In this document: positions 34,059 through 44,500 of the stretch, piece after piece
Layout of the letters: each line of letters starts with the position of its first letter
How positions within the stretch are numbered: the first letter of the stretch is position 1
NCBI RefSeq assembly: GCF_041321095.1
Contig: NZ_JBGGWE010000005.1
Span: forward strand, 248,001-312,000
Direction of reading: 5' to 3'
DNA: 64,000 nucleotides
Source: Fibrella arboris
GTDB taxonomy: Bacteria > Bacteroidota > Bacteroidia > Cytophagales > Spirosomataceae
Notes under the pieces: model-generated
What the model saw: the letters and a program-made list of their open reading frames with translations, nothing else
What the model was told of the DNA's origin: nothing
Database searches by the model: none
Program-made: the position numbers and the translations under genes

Positions 34059-35330
34059 ATGAACACGTCCTCAACGCCCCTGCCCGAACGAATCCGCCCC
34101 CGTACGCTTGATGAAGTAATCGGCCAGGCCAAACTGATCGGCCCTACCGGTTCACTGCGCCGGGCCGTAGCGTCGGGCCGTCTACCTTCCATGATCTTGT
34201 GGGGTCCTCCGGGCGTCGGAAAAACAACGCTGGCGCTACTGCTGGCCGAAGCCGTCAAGCGGCCTTTTGTGGCACTCAGCGCCATTAACTCGGGCGTTAA
34301 AGAAGTGCGCGACGTACTGGCTCGCCCCGCCGGGATGTTTCCGCCCGTGGTGTTCATCGACGAGATTCACCGCTTCAACAAAAGCCAGCAGGATGCGTTG
34401 CTGGGTGCCGTTGAGAAAGGGCAGATTACGCTGATCGGCGCTACCACCGAAAATCCATCGTTTGAAGTCAACGGGGCGCTGCTCTCCCGCTGTCAGGTCT
34501 ATGTGCTGGAAGCGCTCGATCGCGATGACCTCATCCAACTCATCGACCGGGCCCTGACAACCGATGTTATTCTGAAGCAACGCCAGGTACGGATCGCCGA
34601 GTATGATGCGCTGCTGCGGCTGTCGGGGGGCGATGGCCGGAAGCTGCTGAACCTGCTCGAACTGGTAGTGACCAACCATGTATCGGCCGATGAACTGGTG
34701 GTGACTGATGAGTATGTTACGAGCGTGGCGCAGCAAAACATTGCGCGGTATGATAAGTCCGGCGAGCAGCATTATGATATTATTTCGGCGTTTATCAAAT
34801 CGCTACGTGGCTCAGACCCCAACGCGGCGCTCTACTGGATGGCCCGAATGCTGGTGGCGGGCGAAGACCCGGTGTTTATTGCCCGCCGTATGCTGATCAT
34901 GGCGTCGGAAGATATTGGCAATGCCAACCCCACCGCTCTGATTATGGCGACCGAAGCCATGCAGGCCATTCGGGTGATCGGTATGCCCGAAGGCCGCATC
35001 ATTCTGTCGCAGGTGGCGGTGTATCTGGCCACGTCGCCGAAAAGCAATGCCAGCTACGTGGCGATAAATGAGGCGATGGCCCTGGCCGAAAAAACGGCAC
35101 ACCTACCCGTTCCGCTCCACCTGCGTAATGCTCCAACCAAGCTGATGAAACAACTCGGCTATGGCAATGAATACCAGTATTCGCACAATTACAATGGCAA
35201 TTTCAGCCAGCAGAACTACCTGCCTGATGAGTTGGAGGGGCATAAACTGTATGACCCCGGCCAGAATCCACGCGAGCAGGATATCCTTCGGAGCCTGAAA
35301 GCCTGGTGGGGCGAGTGGTATGGCTACTGA
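34059..35330 (+). CDS. rarA: RarA/MgsA, replication-associated recombination AAA+ ATPase
   Basis: The 423-aa protein matches the RarA/WRNIP1/Mgs1 family in length and order. The N-terminus carries PLPERIRPRTLDEVIGQAKL; Walker A is GPPGVGKTT (49-57), Walker B VVFIDEIHRFNKSQ (97-110), sensor 1 IGATTENPSFEVN and the arginine finger in ALLSRCQVY. The C-terminal tetramerisation region includes DPNAALYWMARMLVAGEDPV and GNANPTALIMATEAMQAI. It acts at stalled replication forks together with recombination and SSB proteins. It is a stand-alone gene in an otherwise surface-protein region. Neither end shows operon links; a gene-free palindromic region follows it. Confidence 0.95.
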   Translation: MNTSSTPLPERIRPRTLDEVIGQAKLIGPTGSLRRAVASGRLPSMILWGPPGVGKTTLALLLAEAVKRPFVALSAINSGVKEVRDVLARPAGMFPPVVFIDEIHRFNKSQQDALLGAVEKGQITLIGATTENPSFEVNGALLSRCQVYVLEALDRDDLIQLIDRALTTDVILKQRQVRIAEYDALLRLSGGDGRKLLNLLELVVTNHVSADELVVTDEYVTSVAQQNIARYDKSGEQHYDIISAFIKSLRGSDPNAALYWMARMLVAGEDPVFIARRMLIMASEDIGNANPTALIMATEAMQAIRVIGMPEGRIILSQVAVYLATSPKSNASYVAINEAMALAEKTAHLPVPLHLRNAPTKLMKQLGYGNEYQYSHNYNGNFSQQNYLPDELEGHKLYDPGQNPREQDILRSLKAWWGEWYGY

Positions 35331-35766
35331 CCAACGATGAGTTGCTTTCGTTCGTCGCGAAAAACCGTTTATTGCGCTCCAGAAGGGCATTTTCTGGCAA
35401 CGGCCAGGTACGTTCCGACGTAAAAACAAGGGAAAGTCAACGGGAATGAAACTCGTTAAAAGACCTTAGAAGTTGTTTTAGTTTTCTTCCGTCGCCTAGC
35501 CACCCCGGCGGACCGGACTTACTGGCGGTAGACAGTTACCCTGTTTGCGTTCGCCAACTCGTCGCCTAGCGAAGGGGCGGACCGGACTTAGTAGCTGTAG
35601 AAAATGGGGCTGCTTGCGTAGCCGCCCCGCCGTACAGCGCCCCGTGCGTCGCCTAGCCGCCCCCTCCGTCGCGTAGCCGCCCCGTCGCACAGCGCCCCTG
35701 AAAGTCTTCGACACAGACATTCGGTCGCTATGCGCCGTGCCTAGCCGCCCCGTCGCATAGCGACCG

Positions 35767-35928
35767 AATGTCTGTAGCTAAAAGTTTTCGACACAGGCAT
35801 TTCCATCGCGTAGCGATCTAATGTCTGTAGCTAAAAGTCTTCGACACAGGTATTTCCATCGCGTAGCGATCTAATGTCTGTAGCTAAAAGTCTTCGACAC
35901 AGGTATTTCCATCGCGTAGCGATCTAAC
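35767..35928. repeat. 53-bp tandem repeat in the left half of the palindrome
   Basis: The unit starts ACACAGGTATTTCCATCGCG and recurs at 35791, 35844 and 35897 (the last one partial), with a partial unit in front. Each unit holds the palindrome ATCGCGTAGCGAT. The right half of the big palindrome has only one inverted copy of this unit. Confidence 0.85.
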
Positions 35929-36040
35929 AATTCAGCGTGTGGTTAGATCGCTACGCGATGGAAATGCCTATGTCGAAGACTTTTAGCTACAGACATTCGG
36001 TCGCTATGCGACGGTGCGGCGACGTACGGTGCGCTGCGGC

Positions 36041-36130
36041 TAGGCACGATGCGGTTAGGCACGATGCGGTTAGGCACGATGCGGTTAGGCACGCTGCGGT
36101 TAGGCACGCTGCGGCTAGGCACGGCGCGAT
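36041..36130. repeat. 15-bp tandem repeat in the right half of the palindrome
   Basis: Six consecutive units of TAGGCACGATGCGGT, the first three identical and the last three drifting. The left half has no counterpart, so it arose after the inverted arms. It would encode a pentapeptide repeat (RHDAV) in one frame, which I regard as chance. Confidence 0.85.
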
Positions 36131-36539
36131 TAGGCGATGGAAATGCCTGTGTCGAAGACTTTCAGGGGCGCTGTGCGACGGGGCGGCTACGCGACGGAGG
36201 GGGCGGCTAGGCGACGCACGGGGCGCTGTACGGCGGGGCGGCTACGCAAGCAGCCCCATTTTCTACAGCCATTAAGTCCGGTCCGCCCCTTGGCTAGGCG
36301 GCGAGTTGGCTGACGCAAACAACTTCTTAAGAATCCGCGCCCCCCCTAGTGAATGGCCGATCTATACGTTCTTCAGTTAAACAGCAATCAACCTGACCAA
36401 CTCAAGTGATGCTACGTACACACACGCCCGCCCATAGCACCCCGCCTGCTATCGCCGGTACGGCCAGCCAACAACCCCCTCAGCGCCCTGCTGTCGAGTT
36501 CGGACGATGAATTTCTGGTAGTCTGCAACGAATCTGGAC

Positions 36540-36790
36540 TAACGTGGCGCAGCCCGAAGGTAGAGGAATGATCCATGACAACAACAGGGTTCGCCAACGG
36601 GACCTATCGTTGTTTCATCAACGATTGAACTGGCGACTGAAGTAGACATGGAGAAACTGATGGCGCAGATGGAGTCGGGGCAGCGACCAGCCACAACCCC
36701 GCCCGGCGCCACAACAACGGGCAGCGGTACTACCCCACCGCCAGCCGCCGCACCGCCAAGGAATCCGTTTGCCCGCCCCCCGTCTAGCTG
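36540..36790 (+). pseudogene. Possible coding relic of unknown origin
   Basis: One frame ends in a protein-like tail (IELATEVDMEKLMAQMESGQ, then a Thr/Pro/Ala-rich stretch and RNPFARPPSS before a TGA at 36789). A neighbouring frame just upstream reads DEFLVVCNESGLTWRSPKVE followed by E and a stop. Together they look like a frameshifted gene end, but no family could be recognised. Confidence 0.3.
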
Positions 36791-36922
36791 ACCGTAAAGC
36801 CAGACAGCGGCGTTCACGATGTGTGTTTCGTCTTCAAAATGAACAGGCTAAACCCATCCAGCCCCTGATGACGTTCTCGACCATCAAGTTTATGACTACC
36901 GATAAACGGTAGCGACTCAGGC

Positions 36923-36975
36923 TGAAAATGGCTTCGCGCTGTAGGCCCTTCGACCGCAGCGCGAAGCCATTTTCA
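36923..36975. terminator. Intergenic hairpin, terminator-like
   Basis: A perfect 19-bp stem (36923-36941 with 36957-36975), 15-nt loop. It contains TGAAAATGGCTTCGCGCTG. It has no clear T-run and no intact gene before it, so it may be left from the decayed gene upstream. Confidence 0.45.
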
Positions 36976-37132
36976 ACATCAGCCCTCCCCAACTACACCG
37001 TCATAAAATAGGAATACGGCGCATTTTAGGGGTGTCGGCGAAATTTGATTGCGTAAACGAACTGTTGTGTATGAGTTTCGGGTAAATTCCAACGCAATTC
37101 CTGTACGTATCGCATCAACCCGTTCGACACCC

Positions 37133-38356
37133 ATGACGCCCACGCAATCGCCGCTCTCTTTTCTGTGCATCGCTACGTTCTTCAAAGGCGAAGCGTTTAT
37201 GCGAGCAAGCAAAGAACTTGGCCACACCGTTTACCTGCTTACCGAAGAGCGTCATCGTGATAAGGCCTGGCCGTTCGATGCCATCGACGAAATCTTTTAC
37301 CTCCCCTCTGAAAGCAACGACAGCCAGAACCTCGACACCATGGTTCTGGGGCTGGCACATACCATGCGCTCGCGCCACATCGACCGGGTTGTCTCACTGG
37401 ATGATTTCGACGTAGAGAAAGGCGCATTGGTCCGCGAAACGTTCCGGCTGCCGGGCATGGGGCAAACCACCGCCCGTTTCTTCCGCGACAAACTGGCCAT
37501 GCGCATGCGGGCCCAGGCCGAAGGCATTCGTGTGCCCCGGTTCAGTTCGCTGTTCAACGATGAGCAGTTGACCCAATACCTGCGCGAGAGCGAAGGCCCC
37601 TGGCTCATCAAACCACGTTCAGAAGCATCGACCACCGGCATTCGGAAAGTGCATTCGCTCGACGAAGCCTGGCAGGTGGTGCATGGCCTGGGGGATAACC
37701 GCCATCAATTCCTGATCGAAGAGTTCAAACCCGGCACCGTTTTTCATGTCGACTCGCTGTCGTATGAGGCAAAGGTGGTATTTACCCGCGCCAGTGAATA
37801 CCTGGCCACGCCAATGGAAGTGGCGCATGGCGGGGGTGTGTTCCGCACGCAGACCCTGCCCCTCGACAGCGCACTGGTGGCCGATCTGCAGGTGATCAAC
37901 GAGACGGTCATGAACGCGTTTGGTATGCGCAATAGCGCCTCGCATTCTGAATACATCCGGGGAAATCACGACGGCGAACTCTATTTTCTGGAAACGGCTT
38001 CGCGCGTGGGGGGTGCCCACATCGCCGAAATGGTAGAAGCCGCTTCAGGGGTGAATCTATGGGCCGAGTGGGCCAGGCTCGAAACCGCCGCTGCCCTCAA
38101 CGAACCCTATACGACACCGGTCGATACCGGCCGACATGCGGGTCTGATCGCGTCACTGGCCAACGAAGCGCAGCCCGATACATCCACCTTCACTGATCCC
38201 GAAATCGTGTGGCGCATGAACCGCGAACACCATATTGGTTTCATCGTTCAGGCCGACGCTCCAGAACGGGTACGGACCTTGCTTGATGACTATATTATTC
38301 GGATTCAGGGCAGCGTTCACGCCTCGATGCCGGTGGCCGCAAAACCAACCAACTGA
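37133..38356 (+). CDS. ATP-grasp domain protein
   Basis: I start at the ATG at 37133 (407 aa); an in-frame TTG 84 bp upstream adds only unlikely residues. An N-terminal Rossmann-like part (SFLCIATFFKGEAFMRASKE, VYLLTEERHRD) leads to an ATP-grasp domain from about residue 95: FFRDKLAMRMRAQAEGIRVP (pre-grasp helix), WLIKPRSEASTTGIRKV (ATP-binding Lys and flexible loop), FLIEEFKPGTVFHVDSLSYE and the Mg-binding ELYFLETASRVGGAHIAEMV. It joins a carboxylate to an amine or thiol through an acyl phosphate. Similar single-gene proteins are carnosine-synthase or carbamoyl-phosphate-synthase-like ligases, and substrate prediction is not possible. It is monocistronic, with a terminator downstream. Confidence 0.85.
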   Translation: MTPTQSPLSFLCIATFFKGEAFMRASKELGHTVYLLTEERHRDKAWPFDAIDEIFYLPSESNDSQNLDTMVLGLAHTMRSRHIDRVVSLDDFDVEKGALVRETFRLPGMGQTTARFFRDKLAMRMRAQAEGIRVPRFSSLFNDEQLTQYLRESEGPWLIKPRSEASTTGIRKVHSLDEAWQVVHGLGDNRHQFLIEEFKPGTVFHVDSLSYEAKVVFTRASEYLATPMEVAHGGGVFRTQTLPLDSALVADLQVINETVMNAFGMRNSASHSEYIRGNHDGELYFLETASRVGGAHIAEMVEAASGVNLWAEWARLETAAALNEPYTTPVDTGRHAGLIASLANEAQPDTSTFTDPEIVWRMNREHHIGFIVQADAPERVRTLLDDYIIRIQGSVHASMPVAAKPTN

Positions 38357-38477
38357 ACCGTTCAATAAACAGCTTTCCAGTTACCGATTATATATAAATG
38401 AAGACATTTTGATTTTTTATATAAAACGCATTACTATTCTTAGTTCATAGATTAATAGTCTACTTTTTGCAGCAATA

Positions 38478-38518
38478 AGCGTAGTACTCCGTCACGAGCG
38501 GGGGCTACGCTTTTTTTA
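38478..38518 (+). terminator. Rho-independent terminator after the ATP-grasp gene
   Basis: AGCGTAG (38478-38484) pairs with CTACGCT (38505-38511), followed by seven T residues. It separates the ATP-grasp gene from the next adhesin. Confidence 0.75.
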
Positions 38519-38593
38519 TTGCTTTTTCCAGGCACGTGGCTAGCAGAATATGTTAACACAATGCCACTGATATCCAACTACTTATGTCAACAT

Positions 38594-41500
38594 ATGAAAA
38601 GAAGTATACAAAAATACTTAAAAATAATACGTTGTCTCTTTTCCGTAATACTACTCTGCCTGCTTCATGCAACGGTATCGGCCCAGATTTCTGGCACGGT
38701 TTTTAGAGACTTCAACGCCTCGGGCACCCGGGAAACGCCCGGTGAAGTTGGCGTAGGCGGCGTTACCATAACCGTCACCGGTGCAAACGGAGTGGTCAAC
38801 ACGGCTACGTCAAGCACAGTCACGGCCAGCCTGGGTACGTATAGCGTAACCCCTACAGGAACAGCCCCTTACCGGGTTCAATTCGCCAGTCTCCCGGCCG
38901 GTTATTTCACTGGCCCTGTGAGTACGGGCAGTGGGTCAACGATCCAGTTCGTTGCCACGGCTACAGCCACAAACATTAACCTCGGCGTCAACTATCCGGC
39001 TGATTACAGTCAGGCGAACCCGTATTATCTGGTTCCCTGCTACGTGAGTGGTGACCCCACCAGTGCAACGGGCAACTCAGGGGCCCAGGGTGTGCTGGTA
39101 GCGCTGCCGTACAACAGCACGGGTAATGCGCCGGCAGAATTCGCGATTTCACAAAACAGCCAGGTAGGGACCGTCTTTGGCCTTGCCTTTCAGCGGGTAT
39201 CCAAGCATGCGTATAGCGCTGCCTTCGTTAAACGGCATTCGGGTTTGGGTCCGGGGGGCGCGGGAGCCATTTACCTGACCAGACCGACCAACGCCGCTTT
39301 TACCTCGTTTACGTCTACCGTATTTACCACGCTGCCAATGGCCGTCACGGTATCGTCGAACAGCGCGCGTACGCTTCCGGGCAGCACGACGGTGCTGAGT
39401 CAGGACGCCTCGGTTTTTGGGCAGGTCGGCAAAACGGGACTGGGCGACATTGAGCTGTCGGAAGATGGTTCACAGCTCTACGCCGTGAACCTGTCCGATC
39501 AGAAACTGTACCGCATTCCGATCAACAACCCAACCTCGACCAACCCTACGGCCAACACCGCCGGGATCACCAGCTTCAGTATTTCAGGTTCCGCCTCGGT
39601 TTGCCGGACGGGTAGTGTCTTTCGTCCTTTTGCCTTGAAAGGCTATCGCGACAAGATGTATATCGGGGGGGTTTGTACGAACGAAAGCGTGCCGACATCG
39701 ACCACGATCAATTTCGGCGCAGGCTCAGTAGCGGGCAATTTATACACCCGCGACACAACGGGCATGAAGGCCGTCGTCTATGAATTCGACCCGGCGACCA
39801 ATGCCTTTACGTCAGTACTGTCGTTTCCGCTGACGTATAAAAAAGGAGCTACCAACAACGATAAAACAGGCGTTGACCGGGCTACCTACTGGCTCCCCTG
39901 GACCGACGTTGTGCCTGGCAGTACCGCTGTTCCGTCCCGTTTTGCCCGCGCCGACCTGCCCAATGCAACGTACCCACAGCCCTGGCTTACGGGGATCGAA
40001 TTCGACGTGGACGGGGCCATGATTCTGAGTATCCGCGACCGGACCGGCGACCAGTTTGGCAACAATAACTACGGCCCCACCAACACGACCCTGTACCGGG
40101 TAATTGCGCCCGGCGATATTCTGCGGGCCGGCAAGTGCAGCCCCACCGCTACGCAATGGACGATGGAATCGAACGCCACGGTGTGCGGCGTCACGTCGCT
40201 GAGTGGTGTCAACAACGGGCAGGGTATTGGTAATGGTGAGTTTTATTACAGCGACGCCATTTCGCAACCGAATACCACCAGCCCTTTCCACACAGAAATG
40301 AGCGAAGGTGCGCTGGCTCTGCTTATGGGCAGCGGCGAGGTGTCGTCGATCGTTCTTGACCCGACCGACCAAATCGACGCGGGCGGTATTCGTCGCTTTA
40401 AGAATTCGGATGGATCGTCTAGCCCGTCAACGAGCGTACAGATTTATCAGAGTACGGACGTGGCCACCTATGGCAAGGCCAATGGCCTGGGCGACATCGA
40501 GTTATCGTTCGACCCTGCGCCGATCGAAATTGGCAACCGCGTCTGGAACGACGTCGACAAAGATGGCATTCAGGACCCTGGCGAAACCAGTTATGCCGCT
40601 GTTTCGGGCCTAACCGTGCAGCTCCTGCAGGGGACCACCGTTATCGCGAGCACTACCGTTTCGGCCACAGGTACGTATCTGTTCAGCAGTGCCACCACCA
40701 CGGCCATCCAGCCCAATACGGCTTACCAGGTCAAACTGGTTATACCCACGAGTACGTCGTTGCTCGTTACGTCGACCGCGTCAGGAACCAACTCGTCGAT
40801 CGATTCGGATGCCAGTTTAGCGGGTGTTGTTTCGCTGACGACCGGTGATTACGGCGAGAATAATCACACCTACGATATTGGTGTCTTTGTATGTACGACG
40901 CCGACCGGAACCACCTCGTTTACCAATGCGACCTGTTTCAATGGTGTCATACAGACACCGGTTCGTATTGCCGTAACGTCAATCGCCAATGCTACCCAGG
41001 CCAACATTTCGCCCGGAAGCGCCTATACGCTGGCGGCGGGTTTCAACGACCCCACCAACCAGACAGTGACCAGCGCAGCCGTGTCATTCTCCGGGCTCAC
41101 GGGCGGGACCACGTACACCGTCCGGCTCTTCAACGGGGCCACAACCTGCTTTCAGGATTATGTAGTCACGGTGCCTGCGGTTGCCTGCTGCGGCATTTCG
41201 CTGACCAACGTGGTAGCTGGCGTCTGTAGTACCACCAACAACCAGTTCAACACAACGGGGACCGTTCGGCTGAGCAACGTACCGGCGGCAGGTACGTTGT
41301 ACGTAAGCAATGGTGCCTACGCCCAGACGTTTGCGGTCACTACCTCGACAACGGCGGTGTCGTTTACGTTCGTGGCCGAATCGGACGGAGTAACGCGGAC
41401 CATCTCGACTTCCTTGGCCAGTTGCGGTACTGCCTCAACCACAGTGGCCAGTCCGGCGACCTGCTTTGTCGCCTGCGCGGCTAGTTGTAGCACGGTTGCC

Positions 41501-44500
41501 GTTACCCGGTATGGATCAACGGCCCTCGCCAACGCGCAGTTCAAATACATTGGCCTGGGGACTGAAGCTCGCTACGGCAATAACAGTCTGACTGGCGCGT
41601 ATGAACTGGATTTTTACCGAACCACGCCGACTTCGGCCACACTGGCCAATGATCAGTACACGTGGGGGAATAACACGGTAAACTCGTTCACGCTCACGTA
41701 CAACCCTTCGCTTCAGGGTGATAATCGAACCGTCTTTACGCTCTCGTCGGGGACGGGGCAAACGGCGAGCATCCAGGTCAATCCGCAGACACCGCCTGAT
41801 GCCCTGCCTATTCCGCTTCAGTTCAATGCCATTCAGCTTTCCGTTCAGGCCAATAACCTGCTTTCGTCAACCGGTCAGGTAGCTGGTTTAGCCCTGAATG
41901 GTATACCGCTCAATCAGGGCCTGTCGGCAACCAGCACCCTTACGTCCACAGGTATTGACAATATCATCCTGCGTTCGTCCCAACTGAATCAGGCGTTCAC
42001 CCTGACGGGCACGATCACATTCAGCTGGCTCATCACACCACCAACCGACCTGGCCGTCAACCTGCGACTGGGCGTGGTCAATGATTGTGTCGTGCCGCCA
42101 GTTACAACGGTCAACAGTGCGACGATCGCCTGCCAGGCTACATCGACCACCCTGACGGCCACCAGCAGCCAGACCGGCCTTACCTACGCCTGGACGGGTC
42201 CAAACAGCTTTACGGCCAACACACAGAGCGTTACGGTAACGGCGGTAGGTACGTATACCGTGGTGGGAACCAACCCACAAACAGGTTGCTCGAGCACGGC
42301 TACGGCCACAGTGACGCAAAACCCATCGGTCACCGCCACGGTTTCGGCCCTGCCGGGCGCCACGATCTGCCAGGGCGCTTCGGTTACGCTTAACGCGAAT
42401 GCCAGCGGTGGCACAGGCTTCACCTATACCTGGTCACCCGCCGGTACAGGTACGTCGCCATCCGTGATTGTCTCGCCAACGGTTACCACGACCTACTCCG
42501 TAACGGTCACGAATGCTACCAACTGCTCGGCGGTCACGGCGGCAACGATCACGGTCAACCCGGCCGTGACGGTAACAGTGGCCAGTCAGACCATTTGCAA
42601 CGGAACGGCGGCTACGTTAACGGCCAACGCAGTAGGCGGAACCGGCCTTACGTATGCCTGGTCGACAGGAGCCAGCACATCGGCCATCACGGTATCGCCC
42701 ACCAGCACGACGCCCTATACCGTAACGGTAACCAACAGCAACGGTTGTTCCGGCACGGCCACCGCCACGGTTACGGTCAACCCTGCCGTTACAGCGGTGA
42801 TCACGGTCAGTCCGGGAAACACCATTTGCCAGGGAACGACGACCACGCTGACCGCCTCGGGTGGGAACGCCTATCGCTGGTCGACGGGTGCTACTACATC
42901 AGCCATTACGGTATCACCCACCAATACAACCGTTTACAGCGTGACCGTCACCAATGCCGCGACCAGTTGCTCGGCGATCACGTCGGCAACGATTACGGTG
43001 AATCCGGCGGTAACGGCCACGGTCGCCAGCCAGACCATTTGTAACGGAACCGCAGCTACGCTCACGGTCAACGCCAGTGGCGGAACGGGCTTTACCTACG
43101 CCTGGTCACCCGCGGGGACGGGTTCAACCCAATCAGTCGTTGTGTCGCCAACGACCACGACGGCCTACACCGTCACTGTTACCAACGGAAACGGCTGTTC
43201 AGCCATCACCAGCGCCACGGTTACAGTGAATCCGGCGGTGACTGCCACGGTGGCGAATCAGGTCATCTGTAACGGCACATCGGCTACGCTCACGGCCAAT
43301 GCAAGTGGGGGCACGGGCTTCACCTACACCTGGTCGCCGGCCGGCACAGGTACGTCACAATCAGTGATTGTGTCGCCAACGGTAACGACGGCCTACTCCG
43401 TAACGGTAACCAGCAACACCAGTTGCTCAACGGTGGCCACGGCGACCGTCACGGTGAATCCGGCGGTGACGGCTACGGTGGCGAACCAGACGATCTGTAA
43501 CGGACTGACCGCCACGTTATCCGCTGCCGCCACGGGAGGCGCGGGCTTCACCTATACCTGGTCAACGGGTGCCAATACGTCGGCGATAACAGTTTTGCCC
43601 ACCAGCACCACGACCTACAGTGTAACGGTCACCAACAGCAACGGCTGCTCCGCCATTGCTTCCGCGACGGTGACGGTGAATCCGGCCGTGACGGCTACCG
43701 TAGCCAGTCGGACCATTTGCTACGGAACGTCTACCGCGCTGACGGCCAACGCGTCTGGCGGAACGGGCTTTACGTATGCCTGGTCACCAACGGGTACCGG
43801 CTCAACCCAAACGGTGACCGTATCACCGCTTACTACTACCACTTATTCGGTGACGGTCACAAACGGCACGGGCTGTTCAGCCATTGCCACGGCGACAGTG
43901 ACCGTGAACCCGGCAGTGACCGCCACGGTGGCAAACCAGACCATCTGCCCTGGCACGTCAGCTACCCTGACAGCGAGTGCTTCCGGCGGAACGGGCTTCA
44001 CCTACACCTGGTCGCCCGCCGGTACAGGTACGTCCCAAAGTGTGGTGGTGTCGCCGACAGTAACCACGACCTACTCGGTAACGGTCACCAGCAACACCAG
44101 TTGTTCGACGGTGGCCACAGCGACCGTCACGGTGAATCCATCTGTGACGGCGACGCTCAGCAGCGCTACCATCTGTACCGGCAACTCGGCTACGCTCATC
44201 GCTACGGGAGGCGTTAGTTATCGATTTGGCCCTGGCAACACGAACACCACCGGACGGTTAGCCGTTTCGCCAACCACCATCGGCGCCAACCCGTATTCGG
44301 TAACGGTCACGTCGGCCGAGGGCTGCACGGCGGTAGCCACTGCCAGCGTACTCGTGAATGCGTTGCCGCAACCCACCATCGCAGGCACGGCAACGCTTTG
44401 TGCCGGACAGCCCATCTCCCTGACCGCCTCACCAACAACGGGCCTCACCTACGCCTGGAGCGGACCGGGGGGCAATCTGGGCAGCTCGAACCCGCTAACG

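Larger units (their letters stand above)
35543..36320. repeat. 778-bp nested imperfect palindrome
   Basis: Outer arms 35543-35716 and 36147-36320 are inverted copies without gaps. Of these, 35594-35716 and 36147-36269 (123 bp) are perfectly complementary; the rest has a few mismatches. A second inverted pair surrounds the centre: GTTAGATCGCTACGCGATGG at 35942 and its complement ending at 35928, with a 13-nt loop. Motifs such as TCGCGTAGCGA, TCGCTATGCGA and GTCGCCTAGCC recur throughout. It could extrude as a large cruciform. No transposase is adjacent. Confidence 0.85.
35331..37132. other. 1.8-kb gene-free region with a giant palindrome and coding relics
   Basis: No convincing intact gene is present. 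From 35543 to 36320 it is a nested palindrome with tandem repeats (see separate entries). From about 36400 to 36790 are short coding-like relics. A hairpin lies at 36923-36975. The last 80 bp before the ATP-grasp ATG are open in frame from a TTG, but that part has no protein-like composition. Confidence 0.7.

Noticed and set aside
35767..36130. CRISPR-like appearance of the repeats near 36 kb
   Set aside because: Units are directly contiguous without spacers, and no cas genes are nearby.
35937..36275. Open frame of 112 codons with RHDAV pentapeptide repeats inside the palindrome
   Set aside because: It is produced by the 15-bp tandem repeat and inverted arms; no start context, no protein-like flanks, and the arms give mirror frames elsewhere.
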